A stretch of 64,000 nt of DNA from Faecalibacterium gallinarum (lineage in GTDB: Bacteria; Bacillota; Clostridia; Oscillospirales; Ruminococcaceae): contig NZ_BQKV01000026.1 in assembly GCF_022180365.1 (NCBI RefSeq), positions 53,103 to 117,102 on the forward strand, written 5' to 3'. Below are positions 54,708 through 63,861 of this stretch, one piece after another (position 1 is the stretch's first letter; each line of letters starts with the position of its first letter). The position numbers and the translations under genes were made by a program. The notes under the pieces are model-generated. The model did no database searches. It saw only the letters and a list, made by a program, of their open reading frames with translations, and was not told the DNA's origin.

Positions 54708-55931
54708 ATGCTGCAAATCCCGGAACTGCTGGCTCCGGCCGGAGATCTGGAGCGTCTGCGCTACGCCGTCTGCTATGGCGCGGACGCCGTCTACTGCGGG
54801 ATGCCTGAATTTGGGATGCGCTCCGCCCCCGCCAATTTCACCCCGGAACAGCTGGAAGAAGGGGTGATCTTCGCCCACGCCAGAGGAAGAAAGGTTTATC
54901 TGACCCTGAACACCCTGCCCACCAATGAGGAGGCCGACCGCCTGCCCGAAGCCATTCGCCAGGCGGCCAAGGCCGGGGTGGACGCCTTTATTGTGGCCGA
55001 CCTAGGGGTCCTGGACGCCTGCAAAACCTATGCCCCTGAGATCGACGTCCATATGTCCACCCAGACCGGCATCACCAACTATGCCGCGGCCAACGCCTGT
55101 TATAAGATGGGCGCCAAGCGGGTGGTGCTGGCCCGGGAGCTGAGTCTGACGGACATTGCCATCCTGCGGGACAAGACCCCGCCGGAACTGGAGATCGAGG
55201 CGTTTGTCCACGGAGCTATGTGCATGAGCGTCTCCGGCCGGTGCCTTTTGTCCAACTATCTCACCGGACGGGACGCCAACCGGGGCCAGTGCGCCCAGCC
55301 CTGCCGGTGGAAATATTATCTAAGCGAGGAGACCCGCCCCGGTCAGCTGTATGAGATCGGCGAAGGGGAGGGCGGCAGCTACATCCTCAACGCCAACGAT
55401 CTGTGCACCGCGCCTTTCCTGGATCTGATCTGCAAAGCGGGCGTGGACAGCCTGAAAATTGAGGGCCGGGCCAAGACCTTCTACTATGTGGCCAGCGTCA
55501 CCGCTGCCTACCGCAAGGCCCTGGATACTTATCTTGCCGACCCCATGTCGGACGACTTTGAGCTGCCCCAGAGTGTTCTGGAGGAGCTGACCCGCACCAG
55601 CCACCGCCACTATTCGCCGGGGTTCTATTTCGGGTCCCAGCAGGCCCGGCAGAACACCGACAGCGCCGCCTATATCCGGGACTGGGAGTTTGTCGGCACC
55701 GTTGATGACTGGCAGAACGGCGTAGCTTCCTGTCAGCAGCGGGGCAAATGGTCGCTGGGCGACACCATCGAGGCCCTGACCCCCGACGGCAGCTGCATCC
55801 CCCTCGCCCCCGAATGGATCAAAAACGAGGCAGGGGAGAATGTGACCTCCACCCCCCACGCCATGGAGCGATACACCATCCCCACCCCCGCTTTGCCCCC
55901 CATGAGCCTGCTGCGGCGCAAGCTCGTGTAA
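54708..55931 (+). CDS. U32 family peptidase / tRNA hydroxylation protein TrhP-like
   Basis: 407 residues. The U32 signature is seen as EAFVHGAMCMSVSGRCLLS, followed by GQCAQPCRW; these Cys are probably Fe-S or metal ligands. The N-terminus PELLAPAGDLERLRYAVCYGADAVY is typical. Members next to mltG (YrrN/YrrO in Bacillus) take part in prephenate-dependent 5-hydroxylation of tRNA uridine (TrhP), so that function is more likely than proteolysis. It is 28 nt after mltG. Confidence 0.9.
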   Translation: MLQIPELLAPAGDLERLRYAVCYGADAVYCGMPEFGMRSAPANFTPEQLEEGVIFAHARGRKVYLTLNTLPTNEEADRLPEAIRQAAKAGVDAFIVADLGVLDACKTYAPEIDVHMSTQTGITNYAAANACYKMGAKRVVLARELSLTDIAILRDKTPPELEIEAFVHGAMCMSVSGRCLLSNYLTGRDANRGQCAQPCRWKYYLSEETRPGQLYEIGEGEGGSYILNANDLCTAPFLDLICKAGVDSLKIEGRAKTFYYVASVTAAYRKALDTYLADPMSDDFELPQSVLEELTRTSHRHYSPGFYFGSQQARQNTDSAAYIRDWEFVGTVDDWQNGVASCQQRGKWSLGDTIEALTPDGSCIPLAPEWIKNEAGENVTSTPHAMERYTIPTPALPPMSLLRRKLV

Positions 55932-55951
55932 ACGGTAACCCACGCCGCTAG

Positions 55952-57139
<1,188 letters not shown>

Positions 57140-57149
57140 CAAATAAGCC

Positions 57150-57178
57150 TTGAAACCAGCAGGACAAGCTATTATAAT
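57150..57178 (+). promoter_or_regulatory. Promoter of yajC
   Basis: TTGAAA (57150-57155) and TATAAT (57173-57178), 17-nt spacer. Confidence 0.78.
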
Positions 57179-57217
57179 AGCCTTAAACCAAATACGTTTT
57201 TTGAGAGGAGATTCCCC

Positions 57218-57538
57218 ATGCAGTTCTTAACCACTACCGCTACCACACAGGGCTATATGAGCCTGTTCTTCACCCTGGGCCTGATGATCGTGCTGCTCTA
57301 CTTCATGATCTACCGCCCCCAGAAGAAGCAGGAGAAGAAGGACGCCGAGATGCGCAAGAACCTTGAGATCGGCGACCAGGTGACCACCATCGGCGGTGTC
57401 ATCGGCCGGGTTGTCGCCATCAAGGACGACAGCTTTGTGCTGGAAACCGGCAGCGACCGGGTGAAGATCCGCTTCACCAAGACTGCCATCGGCGCAGTCG
57501 AAAAGCTGAACATGGACGACGCTCCCGCCAAGAAGTAA
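57218..57538 (+). CDS. yajC: Preprotein translocase subunit YajC
   Basis: 106 residues: a single N-terminal membrane helix (about 15-33), the family motif MIYRPQKKQEKKDAEMRKNL and GDQVTTIGGVIGRVVAIKDDSFVLET. It associates with SecDF. GAGAGGAG at 57203-57210 precedes ATG 57218. It is separated from the next gene by a terminator whose 3' arm holds that gene's ribosome site. Confidence 0.96.
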   Translation: MQFLTTTATTQGYMSLFFTLGLMIVLLYFMIYRPQKKQEKKDAEMRKNLEIGDQVTTIGGVIGRVVAIKDDSFVLETGSDRVKIRFTKTAIGAVEKLNMDDAPAKK

Positions 57539-57568
57539 GCTTTCTGGCCCATAGAACCGAATAAACTT

Positions 57569-57611
57569 TGCGCCTCCCTGCATACAGTTAGAGCAGGGAG
57601 GCGCATTTTTT
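57569..57611 (+). terminator. Terminator after yajC that contains the next gene's ribosome site
   Basis: A perfect 13-bp stem (57569-57581 with 57593-57605), 11-nt loop, then six T. GGGAGG (57596-57601) in the 3' arm lies 10 nt before ATG 57612, so the Shine-Dalgarno of the following gene is buried in the hairpin. Confidence 0.9.
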
Positions 57612-58010
57612 ATGGGTGTTCGAAAGATAAATTCTTCTGTTTTGCTGCATTTTCTGATCTCGTTCGGCGCAGGGCTGGCAGCGGCCTGCGGATGCGCCGC
57701 TGCACTGGCCGCCCTGATGGCAGCCCAGGGGTTAGGGCACGGGATGGTCTGGCCTTTTGCCACCGCCGCCGTCAGCGCCGGCAGCCTTTTGAGCGGCTGG
57801 CTGATGGGCTTTTTGCAGAAAGCCCGGGGCCTAATTTGGGGCGCAATACAGGGGGCGCTTTATTCCGCTCTGCTTACGGCCCAGGCGGCGGCCAGCGGAA
57901 ATTTCCCGGACAGCGCACAGCTCCTGCGTCTGGGGCTGGTGATCCTGTTCGGCGCCATTGGGGGCTATCTTGGGCTTTTGAATGCAGGCAAGAAACGCCG
58001 CCGCTATTAA
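57612..58010 (+). CDS. TIGR04086 family membrane protein
   Basis: 132 residues with four hydrophobic segments and a basic C-terminus (GKKRRRY). The family typically follows yajC in Clostridia, as here. Function unknown. ATG 57612 starts directly after the T tract of the yajC terminator; its only ribosome site is inside the terminator stem, so translation needs read-through and an unfolded hairpin, or a low-level separate transcript. Confidence 0.85.
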   Translation: MGVRKINSSVLLHFLISFGAGLAAACGCAAALAALMAAQGLGHGMVWPFATAAVSAGSLLSGWLMGFLQKARGLIWGAIQGALYSALLTAQAAASGNFPDSAQLLRLGLVILFGAIGGYLGLLNAGKKRRRY

Positions 58011-58031
58011 AGAAACGAACGTCAATCGACT

Positions 58032-58056
58032 GTGCGGCCCTTTGGCCGCACCTTTG
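58032..58056 (+). terminator. Hairpin after the TIGR04086 gene
   Basis: Stem GTGCGGCC/GGCCGCAC (58032-58039/58044-58051) with a 4-nt loop and CTTTGTTT; a weak terminator. Confidence 0.6.
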
Positions 58057-58082
58057 TTTGAGGATTGGGAGGACAAGTTACC

Positions 58083-58889
58083 ATGTGGGTCTACCAGCAA
58101 TCAAATCTCCAGAACACTGCTCCTGCGCCGGAGGCGAAACTCACCTTTTCCGATGAGAATACAAAAATCCCTGCACCCCGGCCAGCACAAAAAGCAGAGG
58201 CTGTGCAGCCCGCCCCGCAGAAAACCCCGGCGGCAGAACAAACTGGAACCGCCCCGCTCGAGACCCCTGAGCTCACCCGCAGTACCCTCCGCCGGGGAGG
58301 ACAAGCAACCCGGGATTGCCTCTTTTTGGCGGGAGCCTATCTCTTTGGGGCTGCTCTGGCCGGGGTAGCACACGCCCTCTGTGAGACCAGCGAGCTGAAC
58401 CTGCTGGCCTATTATCTGGACAACTGGTATTCTCTTTTCTCAGTGGAGGGGCCGGGCCAGGTGCTGACCCTTTTCGCTGTCCAGTATCTCACCGTAGTGG
58501 GGGCAATCACCGCACTACTGGTACTGGGGCTGTGTGCGTTTGGGCCGGTATTGATCTATCTGTTTACCATGCTGTATGGGTTTGGGATCGGTCTGATCGG
58601 CCTCCAGCTGTTTTTCCAACTTTCCTGGGGCGGATTTTTGGGGTACCTGCTTCTGTCCGGGCTGCCTGCGGCAGGGGTCGCCGCCTGCCTGTGTTTCTTT
58701 GGCGCCTCGGCGCTCCAGGTCAGCAGCCGCTTGCAGCGCGCCGCTTTTGGGCGCCGTGACCGGCTGGGGTCTGCCTGCGGGGCCCGGCTTTTGCTGGGGC
58801 AGTACCTGATGTTCGATGTAATCCTGCTGCCCATCTGCGGCATCGCCACCGGGCTGGCTTGCCTTGCCAACAGCCTGGGAACCGGCTGA
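58083..58889 (+). CDS. Multi-pass membrane protein, SpoIIM-like
   Basis: 268 residues. A Pro/Ala-rich, probably disordered N-terminus of about 75 residues precedes about five hydrophobic segments. The layout (a first helix with GAYLFGAALAGVA, a loop, then a helix bundle) resembles stage II sporulation protein M, part of the DMP machine that drives engulfment, but the long N-terminal tail is unusual and similarity is weak. GGGAGG (58068-58073) precedes ATG 58083. It could also be an unrelated membrane protein. Confidence 0.45.
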   Translation: MWVYQQSNLQNTAPAPEAKLTFSDENTKIPAPRPAQKAEAVQPAPQKTPAAEQTGTAPLETPELTRSTLRRGGQATRDCLFLAGAYLFGAALAGVAHALCETSELNLLAYYLDNWYSLFSVEGPGQVLTLFAVQYLTVVGAITALLVLGLCAFGPVLIYLFTMLYGFGIGLIGLQLFFQLSWGGFLGYLLLSGLPAAGVAACLCFFGASALQVSSRLQRAAFGRRDRLGSACGARLLLGQYLMFDVILLPICGIATGLACLANSLGTG

Positions 58890-58912
58890 GGGAGAACATT
58901 GCCGGGATTTTC

Positions 58913-58941
58913 TTGCGGGTTTTGGCTGGTCGTGGTATCAT
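58913..58941 (+). promoter_or_regulatory. Promoter of radA
   Basis: An extended -10, TGGTATCAT with TATCAT at 58936-58941, and a weak TTGCGG (58913-58918) 17 nt upstream. Confidence 0.6.
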
Positions 58942-58984
58942 ACTAGTATTGCGATCTACAAATTGCCGGAGGGAAAACGGAACC

Positions 58985-60388
58985 ATGAAAGATGCCAAGC
59001 TGAAAACCGTCTATGTCTGCTCCAACTGCGGGGAGACCAGCCCCCGATGGATGGGCCGCTGCCCCAGCTGCGGCAGCTGGAACACCATGAACGAGGATGT
59101 GGTGGCTGAACCGTCTAAAGCCGCCGGTTCCGGGGCCAAAGCCGCCCCCCGGCAGGAAGGGGTCACCAGCTTGACCGCCCACCGCTTGGCCGAGATCCGC
59201 AGCACCGAAGAAAAAAGCCGAATCCTCACCGGCATCTCCGAGCTGGACCGGGTGCTGGGCGGCGGGATTGTGCTGGGCGGCGTGGTCCTCCTCAGCGGTG
59301 AGCCGGGCGTGGGCAAATCCACCATGCTCCTCCAGCTCTGCGGCGCCATCTCCGGCCAGCACACCGTTTTGTATATCACCGGTGAGGAATCGGAACGGCA
59401 GGTCAAGCTCCGGGCCAATCGTCTGGATCTGCCCCAGGATAACATTTATCTGGCCGCAGAAAACGACATCGACGAGATTTGCGGCCTGATCGAGAAAGAA
59501 AAGCCGGACCTTGTGGTGATTGACTCCATCCAGACCATGCGCTGCGCGGACATTTCCTCTTCGGCGGGCACGGTGAGCCAGGTCAAGGAGAGCACCGCGC
59601 GGCTATTGGCGGTAGCAAAAAAGCAGGAAGTCCCCATGTTCATCGTGGGCCACGTCAACAAGGACGGCGCCATTGCGGGCCCCAAGGTGATGGAACATCT
59701 GGTGGATACGGTGCTTTATTTTGAGGGGGACCGGATGCTGCCTTATCGTATCCTGCGGGCCGCCAAAAACCGCTATGGTTCCACCAATGAGCTGGGCATG
59801 TTCGACATGACCGGCCGGGGTCTGGCGGAAATCGCCAATCCCTCTCAGATGCTGCTGGAAGGTCGGCCCCTGGGGGTTTCGGGCAACTGTGTGGCCTGTA
59901 CCATGGAGGGGACACGCCCCATCCTGAGCGAGATCCAGGCTCTGGCGGCCAAGACGAATTTTCCTTCGCCCCGGCGGACTTGCAGCGGTTACGATTACAA
60001 CCGGATGAACCTTTTGATTGCCGTGCTGGAAAAACGGGCGGGCTTTGCCTTCGGCAATCTGGACGTCTATCTGAATGTCATCGGAGGCATCACTTTGCGG
60101 GACACTTCCTGCGATCTGGCGGTCTGCCTGAGCATGGTTTCTTCGCTGCTGGACCGGCCGGTCCACGACAAACTGTTGGCCGTGGGCGAAGTAGGCTTAG
60201 GGGGAGAGATCCGCAGTGTGCCCAGCCTGGAGCAGCGGCTGCGGGAGGCGGAACGAATCGGTTTTGAACAGGCCGTGATTCCCCGGCACAGCCTGGCCCG
60301 GCTCAACCCCAAGGATTACCCCGGGCTCAAGCTCACCGGCGCGGCCTATCTTTCCGACGCCATTGCCGTATTGAACAAAGGATATTAA
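58985..60388 (+). CDS. radA: DNA repair protein RadA/Sms
   Basis: 467 residues: an N-terminal C4 zinc finger (CSNCGETSPRWMGRCPSC), a RecA-like ATPase with Walker A SGEPGVGKST and the RadA-specific KNRYGS motif, and a C-terminal Lon-protease-like domain (GNLDVYLNVIGGI...AVGEVGLGGEIRSV). It is a helicase-like branch-migration factor in recombination. The start is ATG 58985 with CCGGAGGG upstream; the ATG at 58859 is inside the previous gene. Confidence 0.96.
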   Translation: MKDAKLKTVYVCSNCGETSPRWMGRCPSCGSWNTMNEDVVAEPSKAAGSGAKAAPRQEGVTSLTAHRLAEIRSTEEKSRILTGISELDRVLGGGIVLGGVVLLSGEPGVGKSTMLLQLCGAISGQHTVLYITGEESERQVKLRANRLDLPQDNIYLAAENDIDEICGLIEKEKPDLVVIDSIQTMRCADISSSAGTVSQVKESTARLLAVAKKQEVPMFIVGHVNKDGAIAGPKVMEHLVDTVLYFEGDRMLPYRILRAAKNRYGSTNELGMFDMTGRGLAEIANPSQMLLEGRPLGVSGNCVACTMEGTRPILSEIQALAAKTNFPSPRRTCSGYDYNRMNLLIAVLEKRAGFAFGNLDVYLNVIGGITLRDTSCDLAVCLSMVSSLLDRPVHDKLLAVGEVGLGGEIRSVPSLEQRLREAERIGFEQAVIPRHSLARLNPKDYPGLKLTGAAYLSDAIAVLNKGY

Positions 60389-60417
60389 GACAGATACAAA
60401 CAAGATTCAAAAAGAGC

Positions 60418-61065
60418 ATGAAGGTTTTAATTGGAACGACCAACCCCTCCAAGGTAGAGCGGTTTAAATCCCTGCTGAGTGACTGCAATCTCACGTTTTA
60501 TACGCTGAAAGATTTGAAAATCACCGAAGAACCCGAGGAAAAAGGCAGGACCCCGGAAGAAAACGCGATTCTCAAGGCAAAATTTTATGGTCAATACTTT
60601 GACCGGGTAATCTGCAACGATGCGGGATTGTATCTGGACGGACTGGACCTTGATGATCCGCGGCAGCCCGGCCTCCATGTCCGCACCCCCGGCGGAACCC
60701 GGCGGTTGGACGATGAGGGAATGATTGCCTATTACTCAAATCTGATTCATTCCCTGGGCGGAAAGGTTTTGGCCTATTATCTGGAAGGGATTGCCGTCTA
60801 CCATAAAGGACGGATTTCCTCTTTTATGGAGAACCGCGACGAGGTACAAACCTCCATGTTTTACATGATTGACCGGCCCTCCGCGAAACGGCAGCCCGGC
60901 TGGCCTTTGGATTCGATCTCCCTGGATCGTGAAACCCTGACCTATTTTGTAGGCGACGAAAACGACGGGGATTTCTCCGGCGAAAATATCATCTTGGGCG
61001 AGTACCGCCAGCGTCTGGTCAATTTTCTGAAAGATGCTCTCGGGCTGACCGAGGAAAAACCATAA
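60418..61065 (+). CDS. HAM1/RdgB-like non-canonical purine NTP pyrophosphatase, diverged
   Basis: 215 residues. The family frame is present: IGTTNPSKVERF near the N-terminus, EENAILKAKFYG, and NDAGLYLDGL. The usual 'PGVxSARYAG' block is replaced by QPGLHVRTPGG and the C-terminal His-Arg signature is not evident, so substrate preference may differ from ITP/XTP. The start ATG 60418 has only a weak AAAGAG. It lies between radA and a recombinase gene, 16 nt before the latter. Confidence 0.7.
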   Translation: MKVLIGTTNPSKVERFKSLLSDCNLTFYTLKDLKITEEPEEKGRTPEENAILKAKFYGQYFDRVICNDAGLYLDGLDLDDPRQPGLHVRTPGGTRRLDDEGMIAYYSNLIHSLGGKVLAYYLEGIAVYHKGRISSFMENRDEVQTSMFYMIDRPSAKRQPGWPLDSISLDRETLTYFVGDENDGDFSGENIILGEYRQRLVNFLKDALGLTEEKP

Positions 61066-61080
61066 AAACAGAGGACTGTT

Positions 61081-62361
61081 ATGTCAATTTATTTGGACGA
61101 AAAGAATCCTTCCAAACACAAACCCTTTCTGGATGCCTCTGCCGATGTAGTGGAATATGTGCGCTATCTTGAGGTCATCGCTGGCAAGAGCGCCAACACC
61201 GCCTTTAATTATTACTGTGACCTGCGAAATTTCAGCCGATTTATGAAGCAGCGCCGGGGCCTTGTGCCCGAGGACCAGCCTCTCTCGGAAATTGATCCCA
61301 AGGGCCTGGACACCGCCTTTTGGGGCAGTGTAACCCGGGAGGATATCTACGAATACCTCTACTTTTTGAACCAGAACTGCGGCAACAAAAAATCCTCTAC
61401 CGCCCGGCGGCTGGCCAGTCTGCACGGGTTTTATGATTATCTGGTCAATCAGGTAAGCCGTTTGGAGCAAGACCCCACCTCAGCGGTGCGCCCCCCCAAG
61501 CTGGACAAAGTGCTGCCCAAGTATCTGACGGCGGAACAGTCCCTGGATTTGTTGGAAAGCACCCGGTTCCAGAGCGATTTTCCCGAGCGTGACTACTGCA
61601 TGGTGGTCCTTTTCTTAAACTGCGGGATGCGTCTGGCCGAACTGGTGGGGATGAATCTGGAGGACATCGACTTTGCCCAGCGCCAGGTCCGCCTCTTTGG
61701 CAAAGGACACAAGGAGCGGATGATCTACCTCAACGATGCCTGTGTGGAAGCATTGCAGCGCTACCTGGAAAAGCGGGGGAGCCTGGAGGGGCTTTCGCCC
61801 AAAGAGCGAGCGGTTTTTGTGACCCGCCGCCGCAAAGAGCGGATCTCCAACCGGCGGGTGGAACAGCTGGTGACCGGCGCCATGAAAGCAGCGGGGCTCA
61901 AAGGTTTTTCTACACATAAGCTGCGCCACACCGCCGCCACTCTGATGTATCAGACCGGCAATGTGGATATTCTGACCTTAAAACAGCTGCTGGGCCACAG
62001 CAGCGTTGGAACCACCCAGATCTACACCCACTTGCAGGAATTTCAGGTACGGGCCGCCATCGAGGCAAACCCTCTGGGCGAAGTCAGCGCCAAACGGGAC
62101 GCCCTTTCGTCTGGAAATGAGACAGAGGGGGATGTGTTGTATACATCAGAACAGGGGAGCCACGAGGGGAGTGGAGATACCGCCTTTTCGGAGGGCAGTT
62201 CCCCGGCCAATGGTGTCTTGACAGGTGCAGAAGAAGCAGATGAACCGAATCCCGGGCAGCCGATGGAAGCTCTTCGGGGCGCCGCCAAGGAAGGCTTTGG
62301 GCTGGATTTAGAGGCATTGGACCCGTCAGAGCCGGAATTGCAGGACGCCAAGCCAGAATAA
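61081..62361 (+). CDS. Xer-type tyrosine recombinase with an acidic C-terminal extension
   Basis: 426 residues; XerC/XerD are about 300. An N-terminal SAM-like core-binding domain (ANTAFNYYCDLRNFSRFM) is followed by the catalytic domain with Arg in CGMRLAEL, Lys in GKGHKER, HKLRH, the GHSS His and the nucleophile Tyr in IYTHL. After the catalytic domain come about 95 residues rich in Ser, Gly, Glu and Ala, without recognisable fold. A dif/lox-like palindrome lies about 385 nt downstream, and the next gene is on the opposite strand. It probably resolves chromosome dimers; a mobile-element integrase is less likely because no other element genes are near. Confidence 0.9.
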   Translation: MSIYLDEKNPSKHKPFLDASADVVEYVRYLEVIAGKSANTAFNYYCDLRNFSRFMKQRRGLVPEDQPLSEIDPKGLDTAFWGSVTREDIYEYLYFLNQNCGNKKSSTARRLASLHGFYDYLVNQVSRLEQDPTSAVRPPKLDKVLPKYLTAEQSLDLLESTRFQSDFPERDYCMVVLFLNCGMRLAELVGMNLEDIDFAQRQVRLFGKGHKERMIYLNDACVEALQRYLEKRGSLEGLSPKERAVFVTRRRKERISNRRVEQLVTGAMKAAGLKGFSTHKLRHTAATLMYQTGNVDILTLKQLLGHSSVGTTQIYTHLQEFQVRAAIEANPLGEVSAKRDALSSGNETEGDVLYTSEQGSHEGSGDTAFSEGSSPANGVLTGAEEADEPNPGQPMEALRGAAKEGFGLDLEALDPSEPELQDAKPE

Positions 62362-62523
62362 ACGGCATTGGATGCCAGATTCGGGAAAATCGGTCTGCAT
62401 AGACAAAGGCAGCTAAAGAACCGATGGATAACCAAAGAAACCATCGCGTATAGACTATACAAACATACAAAGATCCATCCAAACATAAAACCAGAACGCA
62501 CAGAACATACTGCGACAAAAATA

Positions 62524-62558
62524 AAACGGCCGAGCTGGAATACAGCTCGGCCGTTTAT
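62524..62558. terminator. Bidirectional terminator after the recombinase gene
   Basis: A perfect 14-bp stem (62524-62537 with 62543-62556) and 5-nt loop, flanked by AAAA and TTTA. Confidence 0.85.
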
Positions 62559-62605
62559 GATTGAAAACCAATCCGCCAAAAGAAACCGTCGAATTTGTAA
62601 TTCGT

Positions 62606-62640
62606 CATTCAAAAACCGTGTCAAAAAAGCATTCAAAAAC
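62606..62640. repeat. 11-bp direct repeat near the dif-like site
   Basis: CATTCAAAAAC at 62606-62616 and 62630-62640, 24 nt apart, in AT-rich DNA. It could be accessory binding sites or chance. Confidence 0.5.
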
Positions 62641-62743
62641 ATTTTATAGTTCAAACCAGGTTCGGGACCAAATCCGATGGCCAGACCAGGCCGACAGGCC
62701 CAAAACGGCCCAAAAGCCGAAAAAAGGCCTTTTTCTCTCCCCT

Positions 62744-62775
62744 ATATTTCGTATAACATGCATTATACGAAATAT
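62744..62775. other. dif: dif/lox-like recombination site
   Basis: A perfect inverted repeat of 13 bp (ATATTTCGTATAA, 62744-62756, with 62763-62775) around a non-palindromic 6-nt centre CATGCA. The inner 28 bp (62746-62773) have the 11-6-11 geometry of Xer dif sites, with inner TATAA/TTATA ends. The inner 8 bp of each arm, TTCGTATA, equal those of loxP. Location next to a Xer-type gene and at a gene-strand switch supports a dif function; no genome-wide skew could be measured. Confidence 0.65.
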
Positions 62776-62784
62776 TATAACAGC

Positions 62785-62820
62785 AAAAATGAGGCCTTCC
62801 CTCACAGGTCGGCCTCAAAA
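62785..62820 (-). terminator. Terminator of the amidase gene
   Basis: Read on the minus strand, stem TGAGGCC/GGCCTCA (62817-62811/62796-62790) followed by TTTTT. It closes the amidase transcript just before the dif-like site. Confidence 0.65.
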
Positions 62821-62902
62821 TTTTTGCCCTTGACAAGCGGCTCCAGTTCATGGGCTTGGGTGCAATTTTTGATACACTTCCCTCACCCTGCGGCAGATTA
62901 TT

Positions 62903-63763
62903 TTATTCCAGCGGTTCCGTTTCAAAGTAGGCGCAGATTGCCCGGTAATATACACGCGCGGCCCGCTGGACTCCATCGGCATCGCCGAACTGATCCACAT
63001 CCTCAGGATTGGTTACAAAACACTGTTCGGCCAACACTGCCGGACACTCTGCTTCTTCCAGGATTGTAAAGGTCGTTTCCTCCCGGACCTGGGTGTTGTT
63101 GGCCTCCGCCAAGATTTTCTGATCCTCTTCATTATAATAAATGTACCGGATTCCGCCCTGGCCACGCAGCGGATTTCCCTCTGCCTCCATCTCGGCGGCC
63201 AGTTTTTCGGCAAAATACAGACTTTCCCGGTGCCAGGTCCGCCCCGGCGTCACCGGATAACATTCAAACCCCGACGCATCCGAGCCCCCTGTGCTGGAAT
63301 TTCCGTGGATGGAAAGCAGCAAATCCGGTTTTTGCTGGTTTGCCTGTTCTACCCGTTCAGTGGGCGTCGCGGTGGTATCGTAACTGTCCCGGGTGCCCAG
63401 CGGGATAAAATTAGGGTCGGCCTCCAGCAGCTGTACCAGCGCTTCGGCAGTGGCCGCCGTCATCTCCCTCTCCACGATGACCCCTGTGGCGCCGGGGTCC
63501 GAGCCGCCATGGCCTGCATCCACTACAATTTTATAGGGCGGGTCGCCGATCTCGGGCCGGAAATCCTCGGTCCATTCAGCGGGAGGTTCTTCGACTTTCG
63601 CGGGCCAGTCGATGCCGCCTATAAACCAGAGGTAGCTTCCCGCATTCAGCAGCGTCAGCGCTCCTATAAAGCCAAGCGCCCACCACAGATAATGGTGTTT
63701 TGACCGGCGCCCTGAGCGGCTGTTTCGGGCCGGCCTTTTTGTTCTTTTCAATTTCCTTGCCAT
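62903..63763 (-). CDS. N-acetylmuramoyl-L-alanine amidase, Amidase_3 (CwlD/LytC-like)
   Basis: 286 residues. A basic N-terminus, one membrane anchor (about 25-48), then the zinc amidase: VDAGHGGSDPGATG (first His), a Glu ligand in VEREMTAATA, SIHGNSS (second His) and the catalytic Glu in LAEQCFVTNPED. It cuts the MurNAc-L-Ala bond. In spore formers similar proteins (CwlD) process cortex peptidoglycan; a general cell-wall role is equally possible. It is the first minus-strand gene right of the dif-like site; AAAGG lies about 10 nt before its ATG. Confidence 0.9.
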   Translation of the reverse strand: MARKLKRTKRPARNSRSGRRSKHHYLWWALGFIGALTLLNAGSYLWFIGGIDWPAKVEEPPAEWTEDFRPEIGDPPYKIVVDAGHGGSDPGATGVIVEREMTAATAEALVQLLEADPNFIPLGTRDSYDTTATPTERVEQANQQKPDLLLSIHGNSSTGGSDASGFECYPVTPGRTWHRESLYFAEKLAAEMEAEGNPLRGQGGIRYIYYNEEDQKILAEANNTQVREETTFTILEEAECPAVLAEQCFVTNPEDVDQFGDADGVQRAARVYYRAICAYFETEPLE

Positions 63764-63861
63764 TTTTACAACCTTTTGTTTTTATAGGAGAAACCTTCTT
63801 TTATAAAACGGATCTGCATGGCAAACTGTTGCAATGTCCAGCAATTCCCTGCAATAATGAT

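Larger units (their letters stand above)
62362..62902. other. AT-rich intergenic region with a dif/lox-like site
   Basis: About 540 nt without a credible gene, clearly richer in A and T than its surroundings. It contains a bidirectional terminator (62524-62556), an 11-bp direct repeat (62606 and 62630), the 13-6-13 palindrome (62744-62775) and a minus-strand terminator (62785-62817). Orientation of genes switches here from + to -. Confidence 0.8.

Noticed and set aside
62368..62649. A 93-codon open frame after the recombinase gene
   Set aside because: It runs through a 14-bp terminator hairpin in AT-rich DNA and has no ribosome site; the translation is just Lys/Arg/Asn-rich.
62743..62776. 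Identity as a true loxP site
   Set aside because: Only the inner 8 bp of each arm match loxP (9 of 13 in the best alignment), and no Cre-like phage genes are near; dif-like geometry is a better description.
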